A stretch of 64,000 nt of DNA from Oscillospiraceae bacterium (lineage in GTDB: Bacteria > Bacillota > Clostridia > Saccharofermentanales > Saccharofermentanaceae): positions 34,556 through 98,555 of the forward strand of contig CADAIP010000007.1 in assembly GCA_902787975.1 (NCBI GenBank), in the 5' to 3' direction. Positions 26,712 to 35,712 of the stretch are shown piece by piece. Position 1 is the first letter of the stretch. The number at the start of each line of letters is the position of its first letter. The position numbers and the translations under genes were made by a program. A model generated the notes under the pieces. That model was not told the origin of the DNA and did not search any database. It saw only the letters and a program-made list of their open reading frames with translations.

Positions 26712-26884
26712 TTTCAAGATTCTCCCTGTTTTCGAAGTGACTAAGGAGATTATAACGCATGCCAAGCATTTCACTCATTATTGATGTCGTTTTGATGCAA
26801 AAACGAAGATTATTTGAAAAAACGCACGACTAACCTTGTAGCCGTAAACAGATGTTTCAATCAAATCTATGTGGGGAAATGAAA

Positions 26885-28258
26885 ATGAATAATAATGGTT
26901 GGTACAGTTTTGATGACGATCAGGTCGACAGCTACACTGATTTTACGAACGGCACATACACGGAGTTCGGCAACAGGGGCAGCTCGGACTTCAATGGCGG
27001 AAACTGCGCAAACTTCAACGGCGGAAACTACGTGGACTTCAACGGCGGAAATAGCGCGGCGTCCAATAACAGGAACTACATAAACTTCAACGATAGGAAC
27101 TATGTCGACTTCGGCACCGGCTATGCTGATTTCACGAATGGCACTTATACGGATCTGACTGAGATCCGCACTGGCACGCCGGTCAAGAAGGGGCGCGGCC
27201 GCGTAAGAAAAGCTGAGAAGAGAAACGCCGCGAAAAAAGCCGCTAAGGCTGAGAAGAAAGCTGCAAAGGTTGAGAGGAAGGCTGCCCAGGCCGCAAAAAA
27301 ATCCGTTAAGCGCAAGAAGAAAGGCACTGCCGGCAAGGTTATTTTCGGCGTGATCGCAGCATCAGTCGCAGTCGTAGCCGGAACTTTCCTTGTAAAAGAA
27401 GGCGTCGTCCAGGCTTGCACGGAGAGCATCATTGACGAATATTTCGCCAACATCGATATTAAAGAGCCCGCTGTAAACAAGGGTAGGAAGTCTTTGGAAC
27501 CGGCTTTCGAGATCACCGAAGAATGCACTTCTTACGACAAGTCTTCGCCCGCGTACTCGATCGCCGAAGACATCATGGCTGACCTCTGGCGCGACAACGA
27601 TATCGACACCGCGTACGAGATCTTTAACTGGGTGCACTCGAACATCAGCTACCAGACGATGACGTCTTACGATTCCTTTGAGGAAGCGGCTTACGGCGGA
27701 TTCACGAGAAGAAGCGGCGACTGCTACGTTTATTTCGCGTGCTCGAAAATGCTTCTCGACATCGCCGGCATCCCCAACCTCATGGTCGAGAGATACCCTG
27801 TCGAGACAAACAGCCACTTCTGGAACCTCGTCCAGATCGACGGCCTCTGGTACCACTGCGACGCAACGGTATTCAGAGATCACCCGGACATGTATTTCTT
27901 ATGCACCGACGAAGAGATCGACGACGGCCATCACTCATTCGACTCATCGCTCTACCCTGAGCGCGCCGAGAGCTATTATGCGGGCGACGATTACTGGGAT
28001 GATTCTTATGACGTGTACTATGAGGATTCCTATTACGATTCTTATGTCGAAGATTCTTACTACGATCCTTACAACGACTGCTATGAAGATTCGTACTATT
28101 GGGATGATTCATACGCAGACTACGACGAGCCTTATGGCGGCTACGGTCCAAATAGTCCTTACGTCGACTACGAAGATTACGAAAAATCATACGCACCTTA
28201 TGAGGGTGAGTTCATGGATTCTTTTGAGGATGCGTACGTAGTGAACTACGATAATTAA
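26885..28258 (+). CDS. Membrane-bound transglutaminase-like protein with low-complexity ends
   Basis: 457 residues. Residues 1-85 are a repetitive segment of DFNGGNY and DFTNGTYT units, probably disordered. Residues ~98-150 are Lys/Ala-rich and basic, one membrane span follows at ~153-175, and the transglutaminase core is at ~220-360. The triad is visible: Cys in SGDCYVYFACSK, His in NSHFWNLV and Asp in HCDATVF. The last ~85 residues are Tyr/Asp/Glu/Ser-rich (YYEDSYYDSY repeats). Such proteases or crosslinkers act outside the cell membrane. The second ATG after GGGGAAATG gives the best spacing. The repeats in DNA suggest slippage-driven length change. Confidence 0.78.
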   Translation: MNNNGWYSFDDDQVDSYTDFTNGTYTEFGNRGSSDFNGGNCANFNGGNYVDFNGGNSAASNNRNYINFNDRNYVDFGTGYADFTNGTYTDLTEIRTGTPVKKGRGRVRKAEKRNAAKKAAKAEKKAAKVERKAAQAAKKSVKRKKKGTAGKVIFGVIAASVAVVAGTFLVKEGVVQACTESIIDEYFANIDIKEPAVNKGRKSLEPAFEITEECTSYDKSSPAYSIAEDIMADLWRDNDIDTAYEIFNWVHSNISYQTMTSYDSFEEAAYGGFTRRSGDCYVYFACSKMLLDIAGIPNLMVERYPVETNSHFWNLVQIDGLWYHCDATVFRDHPDMYFLCTDEEIDDGHHSFDSSLYPERAESYYAGDDYWDDSYDVYYEDSYYDSYVEDSYYDPYNDCYEDSYYWDDSYADYDEPYGGYGPNSPYVDYEDYEKSYAPYEGEFMDSFEDAYVVNYDN

Positions 28259-28267
28259 GCAGGAACC

Positions 28268-29398
28268 TCAGAGCTTATCGAACCAGGCCTTCTTGTCGTA
28301 ATCTGCGTTCAGATTTGCTTTAATCAGCACGAACCTGTCGTAGTTGTACGCGCTCCGGCCATCTGCCCTGGTCCAGTTTTTGGCTATCAGGTCAGCCATG
28401 TCATCGAGCGACATTTTCTCGTATCCGGAAGACCATCCGTGATTGCCGAAATGATATGCGACGTGGGTTCCCATGTTATATACAGAAATATAGCGGCCGG
28501 GATCATGTATGTTATTTCCGTAATCTTCGTCCCAAAATGAAAGCTCCTGTTCATAGGTAAGAAGCAACAACAGTTCCTTTATTATTTCTTTGGAAGGCTG
28601 CCCGTCGTAAAAGACCTTTACCTGGTCCCTGTTATCAAATCCGGGTGTTATTTCGAATCCCAGCTGCTCAATTGCCGGGTACAGTTTTACCTTATAACCG
28701 AAATTTATATAGTCGTACTTTTCTTTGTAGTCATCGATAATCCGAAAAGCCTTTTTCGCATTTTCAAATTGTTCTTCAGTAATGCCGATCTCCCACATAT
28801 CCGGGAGAACACGTTCCATATATATATCAAGATATTCTTTAGAAGACTGCTCAAGGAGCATATAGGTGCGGACGTAGTCAACGAAGGGATCCCCCAGCCT
28901 CGATTTTTCGCAGTTGATAACTATAAAATCATCACCATCAGGAGTAACCAGGACGCTCGAGAGATCCATGTTAAGATGGCAGAAGCATTCTTTGTATTGA
29001 TTTCTATATCTGGATAATGAGCTTCTTACAAAATTCAGGTCATCATACATAACTTTAGGTTCCAGACTATAAAGCGGGCGCTGCCAGTGAATCACCTGAT
29101 GAAATTTCCTGAAGACCTGAGCCATGATATCAAACGCTTTCGGGGCATCTCTTTTCGCGAGCTCCGACAAAGGCTCACCTTCGACATGGTCCATCTTTAA
29201 GACAAACTTATCGTCGGTCTCATAAAACTGGACGGGACTTAAGCCCGCCACATAGATCGACTTTTGTGTGGAAAACTCTTCATAAATGGCCATCAGCGGA
29301 TAGTAATCTTTGAAGACCTTGTACTCGGATCCATGGTAAAGATAGGTCTCATAGTTCTCGCCTTTTTTGAGCAACTGCTGTGTACCGTCGAATTCCAT
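28268..29398 (-). CDS. Aminoglycoside phosphotransferase/choline kinase-fold protein, possibly degenerate
   Basis: 376 residues with the APH/choline-kinase layout. The N-lobe starts YETYLYHGSEYKVFKDY, a hinge follows at VLKMDHVEGEPLSEL, and the C-lobe has CHLNMDLSSVLV and INCEKSRLGDPFVDYVR. In active members these two read HGDLHxxN and xDWexa..GDPxxD; here the Asn after the catalytic Asp and the metal-binding Asp of the second motif appear replaced. It may therefore bind nucleotide without transferring phosphate. GGGAGGG before the ATG at 29398 sets the start. It converges with the transglutaminase-like gene, nine bases apart. Confidence 0.62.
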   Translation of the reverse strand: MEFDGTQQLLKKGENYETYLYHGSEYKVFKDYYPLMAIYEEFSTQKSIYVAGLSPVQFYETDDKFVLKMDHVEGEPLSELAKRDAPKAFDIMAQVFRKFHQVIHWQRPLYSLEPKVMYDDLNFVRSSLSRYRNQYKECFCHLNMDLSSVLVTPDGDDFIVINCEKSRLGDPFVDYVRTYMLLEQSSKEYLDIYMERVLPDMWEIGITEEQFENAKKAFRIIDDYKEKYDYINFGYKVKLYPAIEQLGFEITPGFDNRDQVKVFYDGQPSKEIIKELLLLLTYEQELSFWDEDYGNNIHDPGRYISVYNMGTHVAYHFGNHGWSSGYEKMSLDDMADLIAKNWTRADGRSAYNYDRFVLIKANLNADYDKKAWFDKL

Positions 29399-29519
29399 CT
29401 TAAGCCCTCCCTTATGTGAGTACAGGATAATTATCAAGTATCTTTTCCTTATTAGCAATATTGGTTGTCATGTGGTTCAAACTCTTTTTCGACACAACCA
29501 AATGCCACCTATCGAAAAT

Positions 29520-29652
29520 GGGGTGCCTCCCAAAAGAGACACCCCGCAAATGAAAATGCCGTTGTGTAATTTTCCTTGATTTTACCCGCGAAAATTACAC
29601 AAAAAGGCCGATTTGTGTAATTCTTGCCCCTTTTTTAGCGAAAAATTACACA
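29520..29652. repeat. Hairpin cluster built on TTGTGTAATTTTC/GAAAATTACACAA
   Basis: In the 288-base gap before 29687, TTGTGTAATTTTC (29562) faces GAAAATTACACAA (29590) perfectly. A second hairpin, TGTGTAATT (29614) facing AATTACACA (29644), uses the same stem. A GGGGTG/CACCCC hairpin at 29520-29545 precedes them. CGAAAA occurs in or beside each. It lies directly after the stop of the P-loop kinase gene and before the 5' end of the APH-like gene. Confidence 0.75.
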
Positions 29653-29686
29653 GCGACCCGTTCTTACATAATTTTGTAACGCCAAC

Positions 29687-30334
29687 TTATAGCGGAATTC
29701 CCAATAGCTCTTCTGCAAGAAGGACCGTCTCTTCCTGACTCCTGTTCTCGTCGCGGTAGATCTTCTTAAAGCCCGAGTTTTCGAGCTCATCGTAACTCTC
29801 CTGTGAGCAGATGCGAGTTAAGATCTCGCGGTAATTATCGAGTGCCGCCTGCGGATCGGGTTCCTCAAGCATGAGCTGGTACAGGAACTGCTTCTCCGGA
29901 TCCGGCCTGTCGAAAAAGCGGTGGATCGCAATATCATTATCCGCGAGCATGACAAGAACGTGGTTTGTATCTGAAATCTTGTGAAGAGTCTCTATGGAGA
30001 TGTTCGTGTCCACGAAGATCTGCTTGTCCTGCGCCCCGGGCTTTTGAAGGAGCTCTTCAAGGATCTGAAGCTCGACGATCTCGCATTCCTTTCTTACGTT
30101 GTTTATCCAAGTCACATATTCGTCGGGCGTTCTGCGGATGAACTCGTGCCAATCCTCAAGATCACGCGTATATGTGAGGTTTGGAAACTCCCTGCTGTCG
30201 AGTTCAGGGAGCTTTATATCGTGGTAGTTTTCTTCAAGAGCAATGCCGTTATGCTTTTTGGCGAGATTCTTTACGATCGTCGACTTGCCTGCATAGGACG
30301 TGCCGATTACAAAATAAACATTATCCAGATTCAT
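29687..30334 (-). CDS. P-loop NTPase, shikimate/adenylate-kinase-like
   Basis: 215 residues with a Walker A motif GTSYAGKST at about residues 11-19, close to the N-terminus as in small-molecule kinases. KQIFVDTNISIETL near 107-120 is the likely Walker B region, and the segment around FDRPDPEKQF may be the lid. These suggest transfer of phosphate from ATP to a small substrate that I cannot name. GGAAAGATG precedes the ATG. The gene stands alone, bounded by a hairpin cluster on its 3' side. Confidence 0.72.
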   Translation of the reverse strand: MNLDNVYFVIGTSYAGKSTIVKNLAKKHNGIALEENYHDIKLPELDSREFPNLTYTRDLEDWHEFIRRTPDEYVTWINNVRKECEIVELQILEELLQKPGAQDKQIFVDTNISIETLHKISDTNHVLVMLADNDIAIHRFFDRPDPEKQFLYQLMLEEPDPQAALDNYREILTRICSQESYDELENSGFKKIYRDENRSQEETVLLAEELLGIPL

Positions 30335-30497
30335 GTTTCATCTTTCCGTTTCTACTGAAACTGCTGCTTTCTTATTATCCCGTTCGAAAACATTATAGCA
30401 TTAGCGGGTAAGGGCTCTTCTTAAGCTCATAAAATGAGAGAGATTTATTCTCGCGGAGATTTTCAGTAAAATAATAGAAAAATGTTTGAGAGGGTTT

Positions 30498-31547
30498 ATG
30501 TCGGTTATTCCTTTAGAATGTCCTTCATGCGGAACCGGGCTGAAGATCGACCCGGAGGAAAGCGCTGCGATATGCAGCAGCTGCGGCAAGCCTTTCGTTA
30601 TCAAAGATGCGATCGTTCAGAACTACATTAAGATCGTCACCGCGCGCGAAAACGGTGACAGCGGAATTTACGCAATCGAGGAATTCGAGACCGAAGACGG
30701 CGTTCTCAAAAGATACAACGGCACATCCCGTTCAGTCACCATTCCGGACGACATCACCACGATCGGCAGCGGCGCTTTTGAAGACAGAAAAGAATTAACC
30801 GAACTGCACATATCTGACTCCGTAACAGTGATCGAAGATAATGCTTTCGTCGGGTGCGGGAATCTTCGCGAGATCACTCTTGCTGACTCAGTTAAAAAGA
30901 TTGGCAGATACGCATTCTCTGAATGCAGCAAACTCAAAGCTGTTGCTCTTCCCAAAGACATCGAAGAGATCGGTTCTTATGCATTTGGCGGGTGCTTCTC
31001 GCTCTGCATCGTGAAGATGCCTTCGTCAAGGGCAAAGATCGATGAGACCGCATTCATGAACTGCAAAGACGTTGTTTTCGACTGGCCGGAAGACTGGGCA
31101 GAAAAGCAGCTCGACAAGCTCCGTATAGTTGCACCTACAAGAGGCGGCCTGATAAATTTGTGCGCCTCCGAGAGCGAAGACTTAAGCGAACCTCTTCTCT
31201 TTTTGGGCGCCTCCGAATACGGCAATCTCGTTGAGTCAAACAAATTCAACTTTTTCACATACCGCGACTTCATGAGGCAGTTCTCGCTTGGCGCAAATAA
31301 CGACGATCCGTATCAGCTCAGGGTGAGCATCGAGAGGGCCACGCTGATGTACGATTCGATATCAGACATCCAGAGAAGTTATTCCGAACTCATAGGGCTT
31401 TTGGACTGCGCCGACATTAGCAGAAGAAAAGTTGAGCCGATCAACATACCCCACTTCATCTGGAAACAGGGCAAAGGCCTCAACGATTACAAGGTCATGG
31501 ACATCGGCCCTATTCAGGTTCTGCAGATAAAACTCGTACAGAAATAA
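30498..31547 (+). CDS. Zinc ribbon plus leucine-rich repeat (BspA/LRR_5-type) protein
   Basis: 349 residues. Residues ~8-36 form a zinc ribbon (CPSCGTG, CSSCGKPF). Residues ~75-195 hold four or five LRR_5 repeats of the BspA type (TTIGSGAFEDRKELTEL, TVIEDNAFVGCGNLREI, KKIGRYAFSECSKLKAV, EEIGSYAFGGC). A C-terminal helical region follows. With no signal peptide it is probably cytosolic, unlike most BspA-type surface proteins. GAGAGGG lies just before the ATG at 30498. Its last 11 codons recur as a decayed copy right after the stop. Confidence 0.8.
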   Translation: MSVIPLECPSCGTGLKIDPEESAAICSSCGKPFVIKDAIVQNYIKIVTARENGDSGIYAIEEFETEDGVLKRYNGTSRSVTIPDDITTIGSGAFEDRKELTELHISDSVTVIEDNAFVGCGNLREITLADSVKKIGRYAFSECSKLKAVALPKDIEEIGSYAFGGCFSLCIVKMPSSRAKIDETAFMNCKDVVFDWPEDWAEKQLDKLRIVAPTRGGLINLCASESEDLSEPLLFLGASEYGNLVESNKFNFFTYRDFMRQFSLGANNDDPYQLRVSIERATLMYDSISDIQRSYSELIGLLDCADISRRKVEPINIPHFIWKQGKGLNDYKVMDIGPIQVLQIKLVQK

Positions 31548-31555
31548 GCGGGCTT

Positions 31556-31588
31556 AATCAGGTGCTGCAGATAAGACTCGTAAAAAAC
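31556..31588 (+). repeat. Tandem copy of the 3' end of the gene at 30498
   Basis: AATCAGGTGCTGCAGATAAG, then ACTCGTAAAAAA, repeats the gene's own end at 31512-31544 (ATTCAGGTTCTGCAGATAAA, then ACTCGTACAGAAA) at a distance of 44 bases, with a handful of changes. The copy lies outside the reading frame, beyond the stop codon at 31545-31547. Confidence 0.8.
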
Positions 31589-31640
31589 GGTCTTGCTCCT
31601 TCAGAGAATAAGCAGTTTTTACCTGTAGTTTCCTGAACCG

Positions 31641-32162
31641 TCACACCAACGTATTAAAGTATTTCTCATACCTCTTGTTGTGATTAGTCATGGTGTGCTC
31701 TGAATTCACGTATGCAAGAAGCCCGTCTTTATCGACCCACTTGTAATCAGTGGTCTCGCCTTCCTGCAGGACGATGCTGTCCTTGTCACAGCTGACCTTC
31801 GCGATGTAAGAATAGTACATCGATCTGCCTTCATCTCTGAAGATCACGCCGACTAATTCAAGCGAGTCGGCCTTTAATCCGGTCTCTTCGAAAAGCTCTC
31901 TTTCAGCTGCTTCCAAAGGTTCCTCACCACTCACTGCCGCGCCGCCTGCACTTGCCTCCCAATATCCGGGATAGATGTCTTTGTCGTCACTTCTTTTGGT
32001 GAGAAGATATGTGCCGTCTTCGTGGAGCACGAGGAGGTCGACCGTAAGATGATATCTGCCTAAGGGTATCGTCTTGTAATTGCCAAATGCCCTTACGAAA
32101 GTCTCGCCCGTCCTGTTGCCGTCGCGGTCATAAAGATCCCAGATCTCCTGTTTAACGCCCAT
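31641..32162 (-). CDS. NUDIX hydrolase
   Basis: 173 residues with a complete Nudix box at residues 74-96 (G-x5-E-x7-REL-x-EETGL). The N-terminal EIWDLYDRDGNRTG is typical of the isopentenyl-diphosphate isomerase-like or Nudix YfcD/MutT subgroup. These enzymes hydrolyse nucleoside or other diphosphates linked to X, often for housecleaning. GGGGAT precedes the ATG. It lies 43 bases downstream of the GGDEF gene at 32206 in the same direction and may be cotranscribed with it. Substrate not determined. Confidence 0.93.
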   Translation of the reverse strand: MGVKQEIWDLYDRDGNRTGETFVRAFGNYKTIPLGRYHLTVDLLVLHEDGTYLLTKRSDDKDIYPGYWEASAGGAAVSGEEPLEAAERELFEETGLKADSLELVGVIFRDEGRSMYYSYIAKVSCDKDSIVLQEGETTDYKWVDKDGLLAYVNSEHTMTNHNKRYEKYFNTLV

Positions 32163-32205
32163 GTGAGATTATCCCCATTTCCCGAATAAGATATGAGTAA
32201 GAGAT

Positions 32206-33282
32206 TTATCTTGCTTCCTTCTTATTCTCTTTGTAGAATTGCTGCTTCTCATTATACATTTTCGCATCGGATTCGCTCAAAAGCTGGTCTATAGGCTTCT
32301 TGCCGTCAGCAGAATAACTGTAGCCGACAGAGCAGCTGTACTTGGTGGCACCGACCTGCTCATGTACGCACTTGGTAAACTCGATAACATCGTCTTCGGA
32401 AACCTTGCGGCAAACGACTACGAACTCGTCGCCTCCGACTCTGTAAACATAGTGCTTGCGCTTTACGGCACGGATGAAGCAGTCTGCGATGGTCGTGATC
32501 GCGAGGTCTCCTGCAGCATGTCCCTCAATATCGTTGATCTTCTTAAGTCCGTTCATGTCGATAGATATGAGGGCAGAGATCTCCTGCGGATTATCAGCTA
32601 TGTCAGCATAAAATGCCTGACGGTTGAGAAGTCCCGTGAGCGGGTCTCTCTTGGTAACCTGAAGGATCATGAAAACGTAGTATACGAATACAGAAATGCC
32701 GATCGTCGTGCAGAAAAGCTGGGCATACTCTTTGCCGATGATGAACGGCATTACGATACCTGCGAAAAACGCAAAGCAGAAATATATGATCGGCACTCTC
32801 TCGATCTTCTGCTTTGAGCTGTTATGGATCATGAGGACCAAAAGGAGTCCGCAGTAAATTCCAACAACGATATAAGGGAACAAGCCAAGCGGGCCGCGCA
32901 CCATTGTTTCAGTCTCATCGATCCTGAATACGATGCCGGTAGGGATAGATACGAAGTCAACTATCGCGAGTATGATTGCCGGAATGAATACATACCATCT
33001 CTGTCTCTTGATGATCGTAAAGATGATCTGCGCAACGAGGAACGGCGTGGCACTGTATCTTACGGCGATCAGGATCGTCCTCAACATACGGTATTCAGGC
33101 TTGTCGACGAGATAGAACTCGATAAATACAACGATCGAGAGTATCATGACCTCTGCGATCAGGGCATACATTCGCATGACGGTCTTCTTTTCGAGGAACA
33201 CAGTCGAAATAAGGGATGCTGCGAATCCCAAAAGCACGAGTAACAACGCCCAATTGTCTACTACATACTCGGTAACTACCAT
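32206..33282 (-). CDS. Seven-span membrane diguanylate cyclase
   Basis: 358 residues. Six or seven hydrophobic spans fill residues 10-210, a layout like the N-terminal sensing modules of 7TM-type GGDEF and histidine kinase proteins. The GGDEF domain follows. RVGGDEFVVV at 281-290 is intact and DMNGLKKINDIEGHAAGD supplies the upstream active-site residues. No RxxD inhibitory site precedes GGDEF. It should make cyclic-di-GMP in response to a membrane or small-molecule cue. AGAGGA lies five bases before the ATG. Confidence 0.9.
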   Translation of the reverse strand: MVVTEYVVDNWALLLVLLGFAASLISTVFLEKKTVMRMYALIAEVMILSIVVFIEFYLVDKPEYRMLRTILIAVRYSATPFLVAQIIFTIIKRQRWYVFIPAIILAIVDFVSIPTGIVFRIDETETMVRGPLGLFPYIVVGIYCGLLLVLMIHNSSKQKIERVPIIYFCFAFFAGIVMPFIIGKEYAQLFCTTIGISVFVYYVFMILQVTKRDPLTGLLNRQAFYADIADNPQEISALISIDMNGLKKINDIEGHAAGDLAITTIADCFIRAVKRKHYVYRVGGDEFVVVCRKVSEDDVIEFTKCVHEQVGATKYSCSVGYSYSADGKKPIDQLLSESDAKMYNEKQQFYKENKKEAR

Positions 33283-33419
33283 AAGTTCCTCTTGACCAGA
33301 TAATTGTAAATAATATTTATTAAATTATAAGGGGTGGCGGTGGCTTATTCAACCAAAAAGGTGTTAACACAATATGACGAGGCTTTTAATCACGGCCTTT
33401 TTCGCGCCCCTTTTGTCAG

Positions 33420-33575
33420 CAGGTTTTCATGCACAGGTTTTTGCCTATGTAAAACGCTCTAAAAACATGAGCGAAAACCTGATTTTTGCAAGAAACAAGG
33501 TTTTCGAACAGCTTTTCGAGGCAAAATACATAAGCAAAAAGATGAGCAACCGTCCTTCAATGGGTTATGAGCGAA
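33420..33575. repeat. Intergenic hairpins with CAGGTTTTC/GAAAACCTG and TTTTCG motifs
   Basis: The 363-base gap contains CAGGTTTTC (33420) facing GAAAACCTG (33473), with CGCTC/GAGCG nested inside. Further copies of GAGCGAAAA and TTTTCGA follow at 33500-33580. A short open frame across this stretch is a by-product of the repeats. It follows the stop of the membrane protein gene at 33646, beyond its terminator. Confidence 0.55.
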
Positions 33576-33590
33576 AAACATGAGAAATCT

Positions 33591-33620
33591 AAAAGGGGCC
33601 ATCTTTTTCGAGATAGCCCC
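33591..33620 (-). terminator. Rho-independent terminator
   Basis: On the minus strand GGGGCTATCT pairs with AGATGGCCCC around a CGAAAA loop and is followed by TTTT. It lies 25 bases after the stop of the membrane protein gene at 33646. Confidence 0.8.
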
Positions 33621-33645
33621 ATAAAAAATCTCTGAGCTGTAAAGA

Positions 33646-34113
33646 TCAGTGCTCGGCGATAATGTTGAGCTCGTCGTTAAGTCTTGCAACGATGACTCTC
33701 TCGCCGGGATTGTAGTCCTTCTTGCCGATGAACACTGAGATGTTCTGCTCTTCAAGACCGCGGACCTTGTAATTTCCGTTGTCGGTCTTGCCTACGACCT
33801 CGCCTGACAGGAACTCATAGTCCTGATTCTTGATCGCCTTTGCCGTCGCGAAAATGTTATAGACCGCAAAGATCGGGAAAGCGATGCACATTATTCCGAG
33901 AAAGCTGATAACGAAAAATCTCAAGAAATAAATGAGCAGGATCAGGATCACAGTTACAATAGCACTTACAATGATCGAGACAGGAAGAAGCTTCCATGAA
34001 GCGCTCCTGGATTTCTTGATGAATTCCTGCTGAAGTTCCTCACTCACCGTTACGGGAGTAAGACACTCTTTGCTGACGGCGTCTTTTACCGCAAACTTAA
34101 CATCTGCTGCCAT
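33646..34113 (-). CDS. Small membrane protein with soluble C-terminal domain
   Basis: 155 residues. A short cytosolic N-terminus precedes two hydrophobic spans at about 43-68 and 70-92, then a ~60-residue domain with VGKTDNGNYKVRGLEEQN and PGERVIVARLNDELNII, which looks like a small beta-barrel. GGAGG before the ATG at 34113 fixes the start. The gene has a terminator of its own. I do not recognise a family. Confidence 0.62.
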   Translation of the reverse strand: MAADVKFAVKDAVSKECLTPVTVSEELQQEFIKKSRSASWKLLPVSIIVSAIVTVILILLIYFLRFFVISFLGIMCIAFPIFAVYNIFATAKAIKNQDYEFLSGEVVGKTDNGNYKVRGLEEQNISVFIGKKDYNPGERVIVARLNDELNIIAEH

Positions 34114-34219
34114 ATATATCCTCCAATTACCCATAAATTTAAGCAACGGAAGAAATTAAACCTCAGAATAAAACTTATGTCAACGAGTTATTCAATTGGC
34201 TTTGTAAGAAATATGATCT

Positions 34220-34262
34220 CTGTTTATCAGCCTTTGTAAAAAGTGTGCGAGCCCACGTATTC
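34220..34262 (-). repeat. Tandem copy of the 3' end of the gene at 34274
   Basis: In the gene's orientation this block reads GAATACGTGGGCTCGCACAC, then TTTTTACAAAGGCTGATAAA, and CAG. It matches the true end of the gene (34267-34309) at 39 of 43 positions, including the TGA stop and nine bases beyond, at a spacing of 47 bases. A more decayed third copy may follow at about 34195-34218 (GGCTTTGTAAGAAATATGA on the plus strand). Confidence 0.9.
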
Positions 34263-34273
34263 TGCACTGTTTG

Positions 34274-35563
34274 TCAGCCTTCGTAAGAAGTGTGAGAGCC
34301 CACGTATTCGACCTCGCCCGGCTTGCCTGTCGTGAAAATCCTTTTATACTTGTAGCCGCTTTCGAGGTAATCTTCATCGATCGTATAGAACACCATAAGT
34401 TCCGTGCCGGGTTCAGGTGCCTTACCGTCCGGGCTGAGCAGCGAGATGAACGTGTCATCGGTAAATGTGATCTTCTGGTCGTCACTCGTATAATTCTTAG
34501 CTGCAACGGTCACGGTGTCGAAGTACCATTCCTTGTTTCCGATATCAGCCGAATAGTACTGCTCGATCATCTCGTCGGTTATCTGCAAAGCAGATGGCTC
34601 GGTCTCGCCGTTGATCTCTTCGATGGCAGGGTTCCATGAAGTCTCAACCGTCAGGCCCTCTGCAGCTCCCGATGATGTATAGATTCCAAGTCCGGCCGCA
34701 ACGCCGACAAACAGAAGTCCCATTATGATCTGGAAAGCAATTCCGCCCGGATGTGTCGTCACGGGTGAAAGAATGCTCTCGGGATGCCTTGGATCGATCT
34801 TGATCGTAACAGTCTGGTTCAAAGCAATATCCGAATCCTTTTTGGCAACGAATTCATCCCAGACCGCCTCGTACTGGACGCCGTCATAGTAATAACTGAA
34901 CAACGGTGAAGTGTTGATGAACGTCACCATCCTGTGATTCTGAGTCTCATCCCTGCTGACGGAACGCACATAGCCCGTGCAGGTCGCGCTGACTTCCTGC
35001 GTGTAAATGAGCTTGCCCGAAAACGCCTTAAGTATGCTTACTATGGTCAGAGCAAGGCCCGCGATGCCGAACACAAGAACGGCCATCAGGATAAAGAATT
35101 CAGCCTGTGAGAAATGATTTCTGAATATCATGAGCAGTATCAGTAAAAGCGACGCCAGCGACATGCCTCCGCCGATCACCCTGTTCAGATGCGCCCTGCT
35201 CGAAGATTCAACGATATCGCCTTTGCCGGTAACTATAACCGAAATTCCGGCTGCGAAAATGATCGCACAAGCGACGAAGCCGAAGATCAAGATCTGCTTG
35301 AAGATCAACGCCAAGACCAGGCCCGCGAAAACAACCGCTCCGCCAATGATCCCCAACATGCTCTTCTTTCTCTTAGCTTCCTGCTCCTCTACCGTGCCGA
35401 GTTCCTTTACTCCGTAGATCTTCTCTCCGAAATCACGCACATCCGAAGTGAGCATGGTCTTCACGAGATCTACGCTCTCGCCCACGATCAGGTCATACTC
35501 TTCCTCGCTGAGAAACTGTTCCTGATTAAAATGCCACTGAGGGTTATCCTTGTTGTAAAACAT
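34274..35563 (-). CDS. Multispanning membrane protein with DUF3592-like domain (paralogue of 11135)
   Basis: 429 residues. The N-terminal ~65 residues are soluble. Four membrane spans run at about 68-170, then a DUF3592-like region (SATCTGYVRSVSRDE, NTSPLFSYYYDGVQYEAVWD, KIDPRHPESIL) and another span near 285. A C-terminal domain ends in EYVGSHTSYEG. Domain order and both ends match the protein at 11135-12565. AAGGGGAT precedes the ATG. The 3' end of this gene is repeated downstream of the stop. Function unknown. Confidence 0.7.
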   Translation of the reverse strand: MFYNKDNPQWHFNQEQFLSEEEYDLIVGESVDLVKTMLTSDVRDFGEKIYGVKELGTVEEQEAKRKKSMLGIIGGAVVFAGLVLALIFKQILIFGFVACAIIFAAGISVIVTGKGDIVESSSRAHLNRVIGGGMSLASLLLILLMIFRNHFSQAEFFILMAVLVFGIAGLALTIVSILKAFSGKLIYTQEVSATCTGYVRSVSRDETQNHRMVTFINTSPLFSYYYDGVQYEAVWDEFVAKKDSDIALNQTVTIKIDPRHPESILSPVTTHPGGIAFQIIMGLLFVGVAAGLGIYTSSGAAEGLTVETSWNPAIEEINGETEPSALQITDEMIEQYYSADIGNKEWYFDTVTVAAKNYTSDDQKITFTDDTFISLLSPDGKAPEPGTELMVFYTIDEDYLESGYKYKRIFTTGKPGEVEYVGSHTSYEG

Positions 35564-35712
35564 ACCTATCCCCTTGAAAAACGAAACGACTGCCTATCCC
35601 TAATGCGGATGGTATTCCGTGCCACCACAAGGAATAGTATACAACAATCAGGGTATCTCAAATAGTCAGTATTACCTTCTATGATAAAATTTATTAAGGA
35701 GGTTGCTTTTCA

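Noticed and set aside
33374..33583. 69-residue frame in the gap at 33.4 kb
   Set aside because: It crosses the hairpin repeats and has no ribosome site.
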